64,000 nucleotides of DNA from Verrucomicrobiota bacterium. Its GTDB lineage: Bacteria > Verrucomicrobiota > Verrucomicrobiia > Verrucomicrobiales > DEV007. This document shows, one piece after another, positions 48,516 through 59,000 of this stretch. The stretch lies in contig PKCI01000098.1 in NCBI GenBank assembly GCA_002862135.1, positions 1-64,000 on the forward strand, in the 5' to 3' direction. The translations under genes were made by a program, and so were the position numbers. The notes beneath the pieces were generated by a model. It searched no databases. It was not told where the DNA came from and saw nothing but the letters and a program-made list of their open reading frames with translations. How positions within the stretch are numbered: the first letter of the stretch is position 1; each line of letters opens with the position of its first letter.

Positions 48516-49430
48516 TCACCCTCGAAAATAGCCCCTTCTGAGGGCCAACAGGACCGCCTTCTGTGCATGGAGTCGATTTTCAGACTGCTGAAAGATCTCA
48601 TCCGCCCTGTCCTCAAGAACCTCTTCAGTGATTTCCTTGCCTCGATAGGCCGGCAGACAATGCTGAACAATCGCACCCGGATTAGCTTTCTTTAAGAGGT
48701 CGGCGTGAATCTGAAACGGAGCCAGAGACCTGAGTCGCCCCTCGGCTTCGGCTTCCTTGCCCATACTGACCCAAGTGTCAGTGTAGATCACATCGGCATG
48801 CTCGACGGCAAACTCCATGTCTTCTGTCAAAATCACCGGAGCCTCGCCGAGTCGCTCTATGAATGCCGCGTCTGGCTGAAACATAAGGGGAGCTGCGATC
48901 ACGAGTTCAAAGCCAAGGTGTTTTGCCGCCCAGGCCCAAGAACGTCCCATGTTACAGTCTCCATCACCAGCAAAGACAACCTTCTTGTCCTCCCAACCGC
49001 CAAGGAGCTCCTTGATCGTGAGAAGATCCGCCAGGATCTGGCAGGGATGCTCTTCATCCGTGAGGGCGTTGATCGTCGGGATATCACCGTACTCAGCAAA
49101 ATCGACAACGTCCTGTTGATCGAAGGTACGAATGATGGCGCCATGCACCATGCGTCCGAGAACTCGAGCCGTATCCTTGATGGGCTCGCCCCGCCCGAGC
49201 TGGACGTCATTAGCGTTGAGAAACATAGGGCGGGCACCGAGCTCATTCAGCCCCACTTCAAAACTTACCCGGGTACGGGTGGACGATTTGGTGAAGATCA
49301 TCGCCCACGTTTCGCCGAGGAGCGGTTTAGGGCCATCGAGGGAACGATCCGCCTTAAGTCTCACGGCATCATCGACGATCCGCTCGAGCTCTTCCTTGCT
49401 CAATTGTTCAATACCTAACAGATGTTTCAT
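48516..49430 (-). CDS. argF: ornithine carbamoyltransferase
   Basis: 304 aa; FTKSSTRTRVSFEVG, FLNANDVQLGRGEPIKDTARVL, EEHPCQILADLLT, QHCLPAYRGKEI. Confidence 0.96.
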   Translation of the reverse strand: MKHLLGIEQLSKEELERIVDDAVRLKADRSLDGPKPLLGETWAMIFTKSSTRTRVSFEVGLNELGARPMFLNANDVQLGRGEPIKDTARVLGRMVHGAIIRTFDQQDVVDFAEYGDIPTINALTDEEHPCQILADLLTIKELLGGWEDKKVVFAGDGDCNMGRSWAWAAKHLGFELVIAAPLMFQPDAAFIERLGEAPVILTEDMEFAVEHADVIYTDTWVSMGKEAEAEGRLRSLAPFQIHADLLKKANPGAIVQHCLPAYRGKEITEEVLEDRADEIFQQSENRLHAQKAVLLALRRGYFRG

Positions 49431-49456
49431 CGGTTTGGGGAATCAGTTTGGGGGAT

Positions 49457-50719
49457 TTAGAGACTGGAAAGCACCTCACTGAAGGTCGCGAGTGCCTCAT
49501 CGACTTCAGCGTCGGAAACATTGAGAGGTGGCAGCCAGCGGACCACATCATCACCTGCGGGTACGGTCAAGAACCCTTCGTCCATGGCTTTGTTGACGAC
49601 ATAAAGAGAAGGTGTCTGACCTGAATCAACAAGGGCAGGGATTTCCGAGAACACATCACTGTTGAGAACAAAGCCCAGCATCAGGCCAACACCTCTCAGG
49701 GAATCGAGCACCGGCAGATCCCACTTAGCAACTGCCTCGCGAATCCGAGTCTCCTGGCGCTTCACATTTCCGAGTGCGCCCGACTCATCAAGTTCCTCGA
49801 GCACAGCAAGCGAAGCCGCTGAAGCGAGCGGTGTTCCGCCAAAGGTGGAACCATGAGTTCCCGGCCCAAGCGCACCCTCACATTCATCGCTCGCCCAGAG
49901 TGCGCCAATTGGAAACCCGCCACCGAAGCCCTTGGCCCAGCTTACTGCATCCGGTTCCACATCGACGCCGGATCCTTCCAATATGGTCCGCCACCCACAC
50001 CAGTCACCGGTTCGACCAGCACCACACTGAACTTCGTCGAACATGAGCAACAGGTCGAACTTTTCGCGAAGCTCCGCCGCGATTTCTACAAACTCGGGAG
50101 TCACCGGATTTATTCCTCCTTCGCCCTGCAGAGGCTCAAAAAGGATCGCGGCTGCTTTCTCATTAACGACCTCTCGCAACGTGTCGCAGTCGTTGAAAGG
50201 GACGTGGAGAAAACCTGGAAGAAGTGGATCAAAACCCACCTTCACTTTATCCTGTGCAGTAGCAGCGATACCCCCCAACGTCCGGCCATGGAATGACTGC
50301 GTCACCGTGATGACTTCGTGCTTTCCGGCTTCCTTGCCATATTTGTCGAAAGCACGCTTTCTCGCGAGCTTGATCAGTCCGTCGTTTGCTTCTGCTCCGC
50401 TATTGCAGAAAAAGACCTTACCGGGGCGCTCCATGATTTTCTCAACTACGAACCGGGCAAGTTCCGCCTGCTCCCGGATCTGATAGAGATTGGAACAGTG
50501 AATCAGTTTCGCAGACTGATCCGAAAGAGCTTTCGCCATCACCTCGGGGCAGTGTCCTAACGAACACACCGCAATTCCAGTGGCAAAATCGAGATATTTC
50601 TTCCCGGACTCGTCCCAGAGATAGCTGCCTTCACCGTGCGAAAAAGCGACCTGGAAACGACCGTAGTTCCCAAGCACGAACTGATTCATCAATTCTTCGG
50701 TTGATGCTTCGCTGCTCAT
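49457..50719 (-). CDS. argD: acetylornithine aminotransferase
   Basis: 420 aa; class III aminotransferase; FCNSGAEANDGLIKLAR, LLMFDEVQCGAGRTG, WAKGFGGGFPIGAL. Confidence 0.95.
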   Translation of the reverse strand: MSSEASTEELMNQFVLGNYGRFQVAFSHGEGSYLWDESGKKYLDFATGIAVCSLGHCPEVMAKALSDQSAKLIHCSNLYQIREQAELARFVVEKIMERPGKVFFCNSGAEANDGLIKLARKRAFDKYGKEAGKHEVITVTQSFHGRTLGGIAATAQDKVKVGFDPLLPGFLHVPFNDCDTLREVVNEKAAAILFEPLQGEGGINPVTPEFVEIAAELREKFDLLLMFDEVQCGAGRTGDWCGWRTILEGSGVDVEPDAVSWAKGFGGGFPIGALWASDECEGALGPGTHGSTFGGTPLASAASLAVLEELDESGALGNVKRQETRIREAVAKWDLPVLDSLRGVGLMLGFVLNSDVFSEIPALVDSGQTPSLYVVNKAMDEGFLTVPAGDDVVRWLPPLNVSDAEVDEALATFSEVLSSL

Positions 50720-51603
50720 TTTATGATCTCGGTTCCGATGCCTCTCTCGGTAAAAATTTCGAGTAAAAGAGAGTGGGAAATGCGCCCGTCGATCATATGG
50801 ACTTTTCCAACACCCGCGTCCAACGCTTCGACTGAGGAACGAACCTTCGGGAGCATACCACCGCCGATGACTCCATCCTCGATCAGCCCCTCAACCTCCC
50901 CCGCTTTCAGCGAGTGAATCAGCGTGCTTTCGTCAGATGCATCCTCCATCAGACCTAACACATCACTTAAGTAGACGAGCTTGGTCGCTTTCAACTCAGC
51001 AGCCAGCGCACTGGCTGCGAGATCGGCATTCACATTCAGGCTGAGCTTGGTTCCCTCCTCCGAAGCAACCGGTGAGACTACCGGGACAATTTCAGATACC
51101 AGTGCGGCATGAACCTTGGAAAGGTCAAAACCGGTCACCCGGCCAACCCGGCCCAGTTCAACTTCGCGATTTTCCTCATCAGACCATCCCGTCAGTCGCC
51201 GCCCGATAAACGCTTCGTTGCCTCGCACACCGATGGCCCGTCCACCGAAACTCTCAATTCCCTCAACAAGGCCGGGATTGATTGTTCCGCTGAGTGTCTT
51301 CTCAACGATGTCCATCGCCTCGTCGGTAGTAACCCGCTGGCCGCCGACAAATTTCGCTTCCAGCCCGGATTCCTGCATCGCTGCAGAAATGGCTTTTCCA
51401 CCTCCGTGAACAATAACCGGATTAATACCCGCCACCTCCATGAAGACCACATCACGAAGCAAGCGCCGAACCAGGGCAGGATCGTCCATCGCACTCCCGC
51501 CAACTTTAATCAGGAAGGTCTTTCCGCGAAACTCCTGCAAGTACGGTAAGGCCTCCAGCAGGACGGCGGCTTTCTCAATATGGTTCTGGAAATTCGATTC
51601 CAT
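50716..51603 (-). CDS. argB: acetylglutamate kinase
   Basis: FLIKVGGSAMDD, NPVIVHGGGKAIS, GGQRVTTDEAMDIVEKTLSG. Likely start 51603; track ORF starts 51666. Confidence 0.96.
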   Translation of the reverse strand: MESNFQNHIEKAAVLLEALPYLQEFRGKTFLIKVGGSAMDDPALVRRLLRDVVFMEVAGINPVIVHGGGKAISAAMQESGLEAKFVGGQRVTTDEAMDIVEKTLSGTINPGLVEGIESFGGRAIGVRGNEAFIGRRLTGWSDEENREVELGRVGRVTGFDLSKVHAALVSEIVPVVSPVASEEGTKLSLNVNADLAASALAAELKATKLVYLSDVLGLMEDASDESTLIHSLKAGEVEGLIEDGVIGGGMLPKVRSSVEALDAGVGKVHMIDGRISHSLLLEIFTERGIGTEIIK

Positions 51604-51687
51604 CAAAAATGGGGAAGCACGGAACATGCCGGAATTACCTGCGTGAGCAAGAAAAGAATCCGCCACCCTGACCTTCCACGGGTTAGG

Positions 51688-52929
51688 TTAGCGCTTGGTT
51701 GTTTTTCGGTTCAACGCGTATTCGTCGCGGTTGAACTCGACGTATTCGGGAGACAGGTCGGAGGTCCAGACATTGAACTCTCCTTTCCCGAGGTTGAGAT
51801 CGATTCCGACAGTAAACTCAGTTTCTTTCACTGCAGCAGAGAGCTTATCGATGTCCGTTTTTGCCGCGACACCGTTCTGGGTCGCGAGCACACCGTTGAA
51901 ATAAATATCGACGAGTTCCTCTTTGACGCGCGCCCCGGAATAGCCCACCGCGTGGATGACCCGTCCCCAATTGGGATCGTTACCGTTCCAGGAACACTTC
52001 ACCAGCTTGGAGTTGGCGACCGCGCGGGCCACTCGCTCGGCATCGAGGTGAGAAGCGGCACCCCTCACTTGAACTTCGACCAACTTGGTCACGCGTTCAC
52101 CGTCGGAAACAATCTTGCGGGCGAGACACTGCATCACTTCGGTGAGCGCTTCGCGGAATTCCAAGCTGCCGGTTCCACTTCTTGTGATGGTCTTGTTGCC
52201 GGCCTGGTGATTGGCCATGACCACCACAGTGTCGTTGGTGCTCATGTCACCGTCGACAGAAATTCGATTGAAAGACTGGTCGACCGCCTCACGAGTCGCT
52301 GCCGTAAGTTCAGCTTTGGTCACGGCCGCATCCGTCGTGATGAAACAAAGCATCGTGGCCATGTGAGGGTTGATCATCCCGGCACCCTTCGCGATCGCTC
52401 CAATTTTAACCTTTTTGTTACCGATCTTAACGGTAACCGCCACACTCTTCGGCCTCGTGTCACTCGTCATTATCGCCTGGGCCGCCGGATCGCAGTCACA
52501 ATCCAGGGACTCCGCCAATTCGCCAATCTTCGGTTCAATCCGCTCGATCGGAAGTGGCACTCCAATAATACCCGTGGAACAAATCTGCACCTCCTGCTGC
52601 TTCAGGCCCAAAGACTTCGCCGTAGCAATGGCCATAGTCCTGGCATGCAGCATACCGGCGTGTCCGGTGCAGGCATTCGCATTACCACTGTTCACTATGA
52701 TGGCACGGGGTTCCGCGGATTTGAGGTAACTGGAAGAGAGTCTCACCGGTGCGGCACACACCTCATTCTGGGTGAAAACTGCAGCGCCCACCGTGGGGTG
52801 CTCTGAGTATATCAATGCCAGATCAAGGCGATAGATGTCAGGATTCTTGATGCCGCAGGAGGTCGCAGCGGCAACAAATCCTTCGGGAGCACAAACACCT
52901 CCTTCGATCTCTTTAACCTTGCTACCCAT
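51688..52929 (-). CDS. argJ: bifunctional glutamate N-acetyltransferase/ornithine acetyltransferase
   Basis: 413 aa; AIIVNSGNANACTG; IGAIAKGAGMINPHMATMLCFITTDA. Confidence 0.97.
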   Translation of the reverse strand: MGSKVKEIEGGVCAPEGFVAAATSCGIKNPDIYRLDLALIYSEHPTVGAAVFTQNEVCAAPVRLSSSYLKSAEPRAIIVNSGNANACTGHAGMLHARTMAIATAKSLGLKQQEVQICSTGIIGVPLPIERIEPKIGELAESLDCDCDPAAQAIMTSDTRPKSVAVTVKIGNKKVKIGAIAKGAGMINPHMATMLCFITTDAAVTKAELTAATREAVDQSFNRISVDGDMSTNDTVVVMANHQAGNKTITRSGTGSLEFREALTEVMQCLARKIVSDGERVTKLVEVQVRGAASHLDAERVARAVANSKLVKCSWNGNDPNWGRVIHAVGYSGARVKEELVDIYFNGVLATQNGVAAKTDIDKLSAAVKETEFTVGIDLNLGKGEFNVWTSDLSPEYVEFNRDEYALNRKTTKR

Positions 52930-52950
52930 GAACAGAATGGAATGACTGCA

Positions 52951-54009
52951 CTAAAAATTCATCAACCCGCTTTCTTCAGGCAGGCCACACATAATATTGA
53001 AACTCTGAATCGCCTGACTCCCGGCACCCTTGCCCAGGTTGTCTTCGGCACTTGATAGAATCAAACGTCCTGTCCTGCTGTCAACTACCCAACCAACATC
53101 CACGAAGTTTGTCCGGACGACATACTTCGTATCTGCAAATTTTCCTTCACCAAGAATCCTGACAAACGCAGATTCGGAATAAGCCTTGTTGAGGGAATCG
53201 GCCACTTTCGATGAAATATTTTCACCGTGACCCGAGGGCGCACAAAAGATCGTCGTAGCAATACCCGCCGTGATCGGCATGAGGTGCGGCACGAAGCTGA
53301 TGAGGACCTGTTCGCTTGCTGCGATGGACAGCTCCTGCTCGATCTCGCTCAAGTGACGATGCTTCGGTGCTCCGTAGGCACGAAGGCTTTCATTAACTTC
53401 AGCAAATATCAGGGACGTGTCCGCCTTTTTTCCGGCCCCACTGGCGCCGGAAAGACTGGAGACCACAATGCTGCCCGGCTTGACCAATCTATCACGCAAC
53501 AGGGGTAAAAGAGGTGTCAGTATACTCGTTGGATAACATCCTGGAGAAGCGACGAGATCAGCAGCGGCGATATCATCCCGATAGGTTTCCGGTAAACCGT
53601 AGACCGCCTTTTCGAGCAGCTCAGGTGCCGGATGAGCTTCTCCGTAGAACTCTTCATAAGCCGCTGCACTCCGCAGCCGGAAATCAGCACTCAGATCAAT
53701 CACCCGGATCCCTTTGCCGAGCAGCGCCTTCGCAAACTCCGATGCCACCCCGTGAGGAAGGGCGAGAAATGCAACTGATGCGCCGGTTGAGGCAACGGCG
53801 TCGATATCCGGGTGCATGAAGGTGAGCTCGTCAGCCACCCTGGCGCCCCTGAGCCGGGGGAAAACCTGGGAGAGCGAATTGCCGGCTTCCTGGCGGGAAG
53901 TCACGCCGACAATTTCGACGTTTGGGTGCATGATAAGAAGACGGATCAGTTCCTGACCTGTGTAGCCACTCGCACCAATAACTGCAACTTTGAAGACCTC
54001 ATCACTCAT
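52951..54009 (-). CDS. argC: N-acetyl-gamma-glutamyl-phosphate reductase
   Basis: VAVIGASGYTGQELIRLLIMHPNVEI; ASPGCYPTSILTPLLPLL; FVPHLMPITAGIATT. Likely start 54009. Confidence 0.97.
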   Translation of the reverse strand: MSDEVFKVAVIGASGYTGQELIRLLIMHPNVEIVGVTSRQEAGNSLSQVFPRLRGARVADELTFMHPDIDAVASTGASVAFLALPHGVASEFAKALLGKGIRVIDLSADFRLRSAAAYEEFYGEAHPAPELLEKAVYGLPETYRDDIAAADLVASPGCYPTSILTPLLPLLRDRLVKPGSIVVSSLSGASGAGKKADTSLIFAEVNESLRAYGAPKHRHLSEIEQELSIAASEQVLISFVPHLMPITAGIATTIFCAPSGHGENISSKVADSLNKAYSESAFVRILGEGKFADTKYVVRTNFVDVGWVVDSRTGRLILSSAEDNLGKGAGSQAIQSFNIMCGLPEESGLMNF

Positions 54010-54154
54010 CAGCTGTGCAGCATGACACAAAAATAGAACGAGTCGAAAAAACTTCTGCCCAATAAATCCATTTTTTTGGCGGATTACCGGGTTGCGGAAT
54101 GTGAAAAACCGTTCACACTAGGCGCTCGCGATCTATCATCGCGGATTTGGTCGA

Positions 54155-54231
54155 CGGGACGTGGCGCAGTCTGGTAGCGCACCACAATGGGGTTGTGGGG
54201 GTCGCTGGTTCGAATCCAGTCGTCCCGACCA
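54155..54231 (+). tRNA. tRNA-Pro (anticodon GGG), CCA encoded
   Basis: CGGGACG...CGTCCCG acceptor stem, D arm GCGC...GCGC, anticodon stem CCACA/TGTGG with loop ATGGGGT, T arm GCTGGTTCGAATCCAGT(C), ACCA. Confidence 0.96.
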
Positions 54232-54284
54232 TTTTTCAACACCGCTACTGGCAGAGCGCGATAAGAACTGTTTGAAAAGCCTTT

Positions 54285-55448
54285 TTGCAATGGCTCAGTG
54301 AGATGACAGCGAAACATGTTTTAATTAAACTCGCCCAGCCATCGCTGCGAAATGTTGTATTCCAGCGACTTTCAGAAAACTTAGGAAGGGCACTAAGGCT
54401 CCCTTCCAAGCAAACGATTCGGAGCGAAATCCCTCCTACGAGGAAACTCGCTGAGTCGGCCGAAAGTATCCCCAACCTCCAACCGCTCACCATTCACCTT
54501 AGCCCAAAATTCTCAGGTGAAAGCAAGCAATTGAACCGCCTAGGTGAAATCAATTTATACACCGTAAAGAACGCTCGCCTCTACACCGATCTCCGCAACA
54601 GACGGCTGATCTGGAATAAGGAGACCTCCACTCTGCTCACCCCAATCTCTTACCACTATTTTGAGGACTCTGCACCAAATCCCCGGCCACTTCGTCCCGT
54701 CCACCGGGTCAAGGGAAGGTCTATCTGCCTTTGGAACGGCGGCGCAGCAGAAAACTACTTTCATTGGATGCATGATGTCATCGCTCCGATAGCGCTAGCA
54801 TCTGACCAGGGTGTTGCGATAAATTTCGATGATTACTTGCTGCCGTGGAGCTCATCGCAATTTCAAACTGAAACCTTGCAGCAGCTAGGAATTAAGCTGA
54901 GGGACTGCCTTAGCTATCTAAAATTCAACTGGATAGATGCTGAGGAGGTTTCTTTTATCTCTTCGACCCGCTTCGGAGCTTTGGGATGTCATTTTTCAAA
55001 ACCCGCCATTGAATCTCTCCGAGCACTCTGGATTCCTGAATCCAAACAATCAGGAGAGCGATTGATCTACATTACGCGACGGGATGCAAAGACCAGAAAA
55101 GTTGAAAACGAGGAGGAAATCCTGTCGTTTCTTGAACCCCTAGGCTTTGAGGCAATGGAACTGGCTAGCATGTCGGTTGCGGAACAAGCATCTTTGTTCC
55201 AATCCTGCAAAGTTGTAGTTGCTCCCCACGGAGCTGCCCTGGCAAATCTCGCCTTCGCCTCTCCCCACTGTCACATAATTGAACTCTTCCCCCCAAATTG
55301 GGTGACATCGCTGTACGCCAACCTCGCACGCACAGTGGGCTGCTATTACCATTTTGTGATTGGAGAACAACTAGGCCGGAATCAAAGCGCATACCACGTT
55401 CCGCTGGATCGACTAAAGCCCCTCGCACGCGACAGTCTTGGAATGTAA
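54285..55448 (+). CDS. glycosyltransferase family 61 (DUF563)
   Basis: 387 aa; NYFHWMHDVIAPIALA; YITRRDAKTRKVENEEEILSFLEPLGFEAMELASMSVAEQASLFQSCKVVVAPHGAALANLAF. Confidence 0.9.
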   Translation: MQWLSEMTAKHVLIKLAQPSLRNVVFQRLSENLGRALRLPSKQTIRSEIPPTRKLAESAESIPNLQPLTIHLSPKFSGESKQLNRLGEINLYTVKNARLYTDLRNRRLIWNKETSTLLTPISYHYFEDSAPNPRPLRPVHRVKGRSICLWNGGAAENYFHWMHDVIAPIALASDQGVAINFDDYLLPWSSSQFQTETLQQLGIKLRDCLSYLKFNWIDAEEVSFISSTRFGALGCHFSKPAIESLRALWIPESKQSGERLIYITRRDAKTRKVENEEEILSFLEPLGFEAMELASMSVAEQASLFQSCKVVVAPHGAALANLAFASPHCHIIELFPPNWVTSLYANLARTVGCYYHFVIGEQLGRNQSAYHVPLDRLKPLARDSLGM

Positions 55449-55631
55449 CCGAGTGCACCCTCATTCGGAATCCTTTTTGGTGCCTCCCCTAACCCAAAAC
55501 TTCTAACCTCTCCGAATCATCTTTCCCGGAATCGTCTTTCCCGGTCCCCCCCTTGACGCTCCATCTCAGGCTCAGCTTGGATTCACGCCCTGAATTTTGG
55601 AAATCATGAAATAGAGATTACAGACAGGTTT

Positions 55632-56056
55632 TTGTCGGTTCATACCATAAAAAGCATTTCGATACCTGAAACACACCCAGACCCTGCTTCGGCAAACTTG
55701 CCATCCACCAGTTCCCACTGGCCGGAAACCGAGAAAAAGATCCAGATAAAATGCATAGCAGCCATTTTTAACGGCATCGACACTCACATCTTCAAGCCCC
55801 GCCGCGAGCCAGTTAGAACCGGCTTTGCCGTCAGTCCCAGGGGCTACCTCGTAACCTGCTACCACGTCATCCACGAAGCCGAACGCATTGTTGTATGCTC
55901 GCTGAACGCAGCCTTGCCGCTCAGGTTGCCGCCCTCGACCCTCGCAACAATCTCGCTATCATAAAAGGGGGCTGGAACGGCTCTTTATCCCTCCAGTCGC
56001 ATTCTCGCGACCTCGCGCTATATTCGAGACGCGGTGGCAAAGCGAAAACAGCCTGA
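55632..56056 (+). pseudogene. trypsin-like (S1/HtrA-like) serine protease remnant, frameshifted and truncated
   Basis: Frame 1 reads RTGFAVSPRGYLVTCYHVIHEAERIVVCSL; after a -1 shift near 55900 it continues ERSLAAQVAALDPRNNLAIIKGGWNGSLSLQ, stop at 56054-56056. No GNSGGP segment. Confidence 0.7.
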
Positions 56057-59000
56057 AGGCGAACCCGGGCGCCGACCTTCCCCCGAGAGCATCCTGCGCT
56101 GGCTGATCAGATTCCTGATCAGATCAGTCAGTTTCGGTGTGATCACGCTGATCCTCGCCTGTCTCATTGCCTGGATTAGTTACGTCAATCGAACCCGCAT
56201 CGTAAACGAAGTCCTCGACCGTTACGTCGAGCCATTTGAAGCATCGATGGAGTCCATCGACCTCTGGCCACTTGGCGAGGTCAAAATCAAGAATCTGACC
56301 CTCTCCCCGAAGGGCACCGCTTCCGATTCTTTGCTGGCATCCGTTCCAGACCTCCACCTCACCTACGACTTTCAACAGCTGCGCGACCAGCAACGGTTGC
56401 AATCCGTCCGAATTCACCAACCGGACATCAACATCAACCAGGATCACATCGATGCACTGACCCGGGCCCAGCCTTCCGAGCCGTCAGGAAAAATCGATCT
56501 CGGCGCGTTTGATCTCTTCACCGAAGCTCTCGAAATCATGGGAGGCAATGTCATTGTTAAACTCCCCACCTTTGCGACCGTTCAAACCGAACTCGACTTT
56601 CAAAGCGAGCGGCTTACCTTCACCGAAGACGGACTCACCGAATCGCCCCTCTCCATCAATCTTAAGAATCTGCGCGTCGCCGAACGAGGGACCCTTGGCA
56701 ACGTTTCGGTCACGTTTCACCTCGGACGCGATCTGAAGACTTTCGACGTCACCGAGATCTCCCTCGATTCCCTTACCACTGAAATCACACCAGACTGGAT
56801 CGAGGCTCAGGAAGCTCGCGAACAGGTGGCAGCTGCCAGCAATGATTCGAGAGAGTTCAGTGAAGCACCCGCCCCTGTTGAATTGATCATCCGGAATGTC
56901 CACGTGGGCGACTCCTCGATTTCCGTCACCGGATTTGATGGAACGGACGGTCTACCCTCATTTCCTGACATCGCCTTCGACACTCATTTTGAAGGAAAGA
57001 ACTTTTGCTTCTCCAACGGCCGGTGGACGAGTAATGAGCCCGTAAACCTTACTCTCTCCAACGTGACTCTGGGAACCGGGCACACCCAGTTGCTCACCGT
57101 TGATCAACTGGAGCTCTCAGCCAACTCGCTCGAGTCACTAGTCCACGACCAAACCGTGGACACAGCGACCATCGAAGGAATCGACGTCTTCATCTCCGAC
57201 GCCTCCCTGGATCGGCTCAGGACAGAACGGGAAACAACTGAAGCGGAAGAAACGAGTGACCAGTCCGCCTCCCCTTCCCCCTGGACGCTGGGGAGCCTGA
57301 CCCTCTCCGAAGGCAACTTTATCCTCCGCGACGCAAGCTTTGCCAACCAGCCGGCTGCGGAAATGGAAGCCCGCTTCAACGCCACCCTGTCGGCTCTGAA
57401 TTTCAGCAGTGAAGGTTTCACCTCTGAAGGAAACCAAATTCTTGAGCTGAATCAGGCCCGAGTCAGAGCTCCCGGATCCGATCCTTCAGAGACTCCGCTT
57501 CTGTCTTTCAAACTCGGCACGCTTTCCGGCAAATGGTCCGAATTCGACTTCGACAATACGATTCAGTCCGTCACCCTGTTTGAACCTTCCATTAATTTGA
57601 CCAATGCATCGCTGGGAAACTGGCTTCAGCCCGGGCCTTCCTCAAGAGAGTCCGGCCCGATTAACTGGCCGGTTTACAGGATTGTCGATCTACAGGTCGA
57701 CCGTGGCAACCTTGTGGCGGACTCAAGCTTCGCCGAAGGGATAGTGCCCAAGATCCATTCCGACTTCTCCATCAAAACTCAAGACGACGCCGACAATCCA
57801 TTCTCATACCTACTCAAGCTGAGCGACTTTAATCTCCGCAACCACCCGGTCTATTACGAGCCGGCAGGACCTCCAGATCCGTCGACCTTCGGCCCGAACG
57901 GTAAACCGGTCGTCAACTTCACCCCGGTAGCAGAGGAGGAGGTCATTAAGATCCGAGAAATCGAAGTTCACGCGAATGCAAGCGGCGTCCAGCGCGACCG
58001 GAAGGTCGATAAGGTAAAAGTCAGTGGCGCCCTGCTTCGCGTCGGCGAAGGACTCAAATCTATCGCAGAGACTTCCTCCAAATCTGAAGATAAAAAAGAA
58101 GAACAGCCTCGGGCAGCCGTCGAAGAGAAACTTCCCGAGTGGCTCCTCAGCGAAGTTGAGATCACGCAAAGCCAGGTCGAGTTCGACGCGCTCATTCCGC
58201 AGATCAACGGCCTCCAGTTTGCCATCGAAACAAACCTGTCAGATGTGCCACTTTCGATCGACGGCCTCATCACCCAGGACAAGCTTCAGAAAGTCGAGCT
58301 TGCCGGCATCGAGATCAAAGATCCTTATAATTCCTTCATTACCGTCGCCTTTCTCCCGACCATCTTTGTTGAGTTTTCTCTCGCAGGCCTCGCCAACCAG
58401 GAGATTGAAAAGATCGACTTGATCAATCCGGCCCTGCATGTTGGTCAGGGTCTCTTCTGGTGGGTCGACTACCAGCGCAACTTCCGCTCCCAGAATGAAG
58501 GTGTCAGTGTCGGCATCGAAGAAGGTAGCAGATTCACTTCCGATCCGCCGCTGCCGGTTCCAGAGCTGGACCAAACACGTCGAAGCACCCCCGACTGGGT
58601 CATCAAGACCATCAATGCGACCGCTGGAAAGATCGTCATTGCTCCTACTGGTGTCCCCATTGGCATAGTCCCCTTTCCCTTCAACGCGACGACAAACATG
58701 AGGGGCGGGAATATCGATCTAAAGCTCACCATCCCCGGGGAAGACTACGTCTACGAGTTTCCCGAATACAAAGTGAACCTCTACGGTCTTACCGGTGACG
58801 TGCAGTTCAATGTGCCGGTAAAGAAAGTCGACAACAATCTGGTCCAGACGTTCACCCTGCGACGTGCCTTATGGAGGCAATATGAGGCTGAAGATCTCTA
58901 CCTGTCCGTCACCTTTGACTCCGAGGGTATCTATGGCAGCCTCGGCGGCAACGCCTACGACGGATACGTCGAGGGTCAGTTCAATTTCTACCTCAACGAT

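Noticed and set aside
51580-52806. 408-aa plus-strand ORF
   Set aside because: Antisense to argJ; His/Arg-rich composition and no recognisable domain, so a frame shadow of the real gene.
54084-54317. 77-aa minus ORF containing GRDDWIRTSDPHNPIVVRYQTAPRP
   Set aside because: It is the antisense translation of tRNA-Pro, a well-known type of spurious ORF.
55514-55543. Two adjacent 15-bp copies gaatc(a/g)tctttcccg
   Set aside because: A single imperfect duplication in a non-coding gap; too little to call an element or array.
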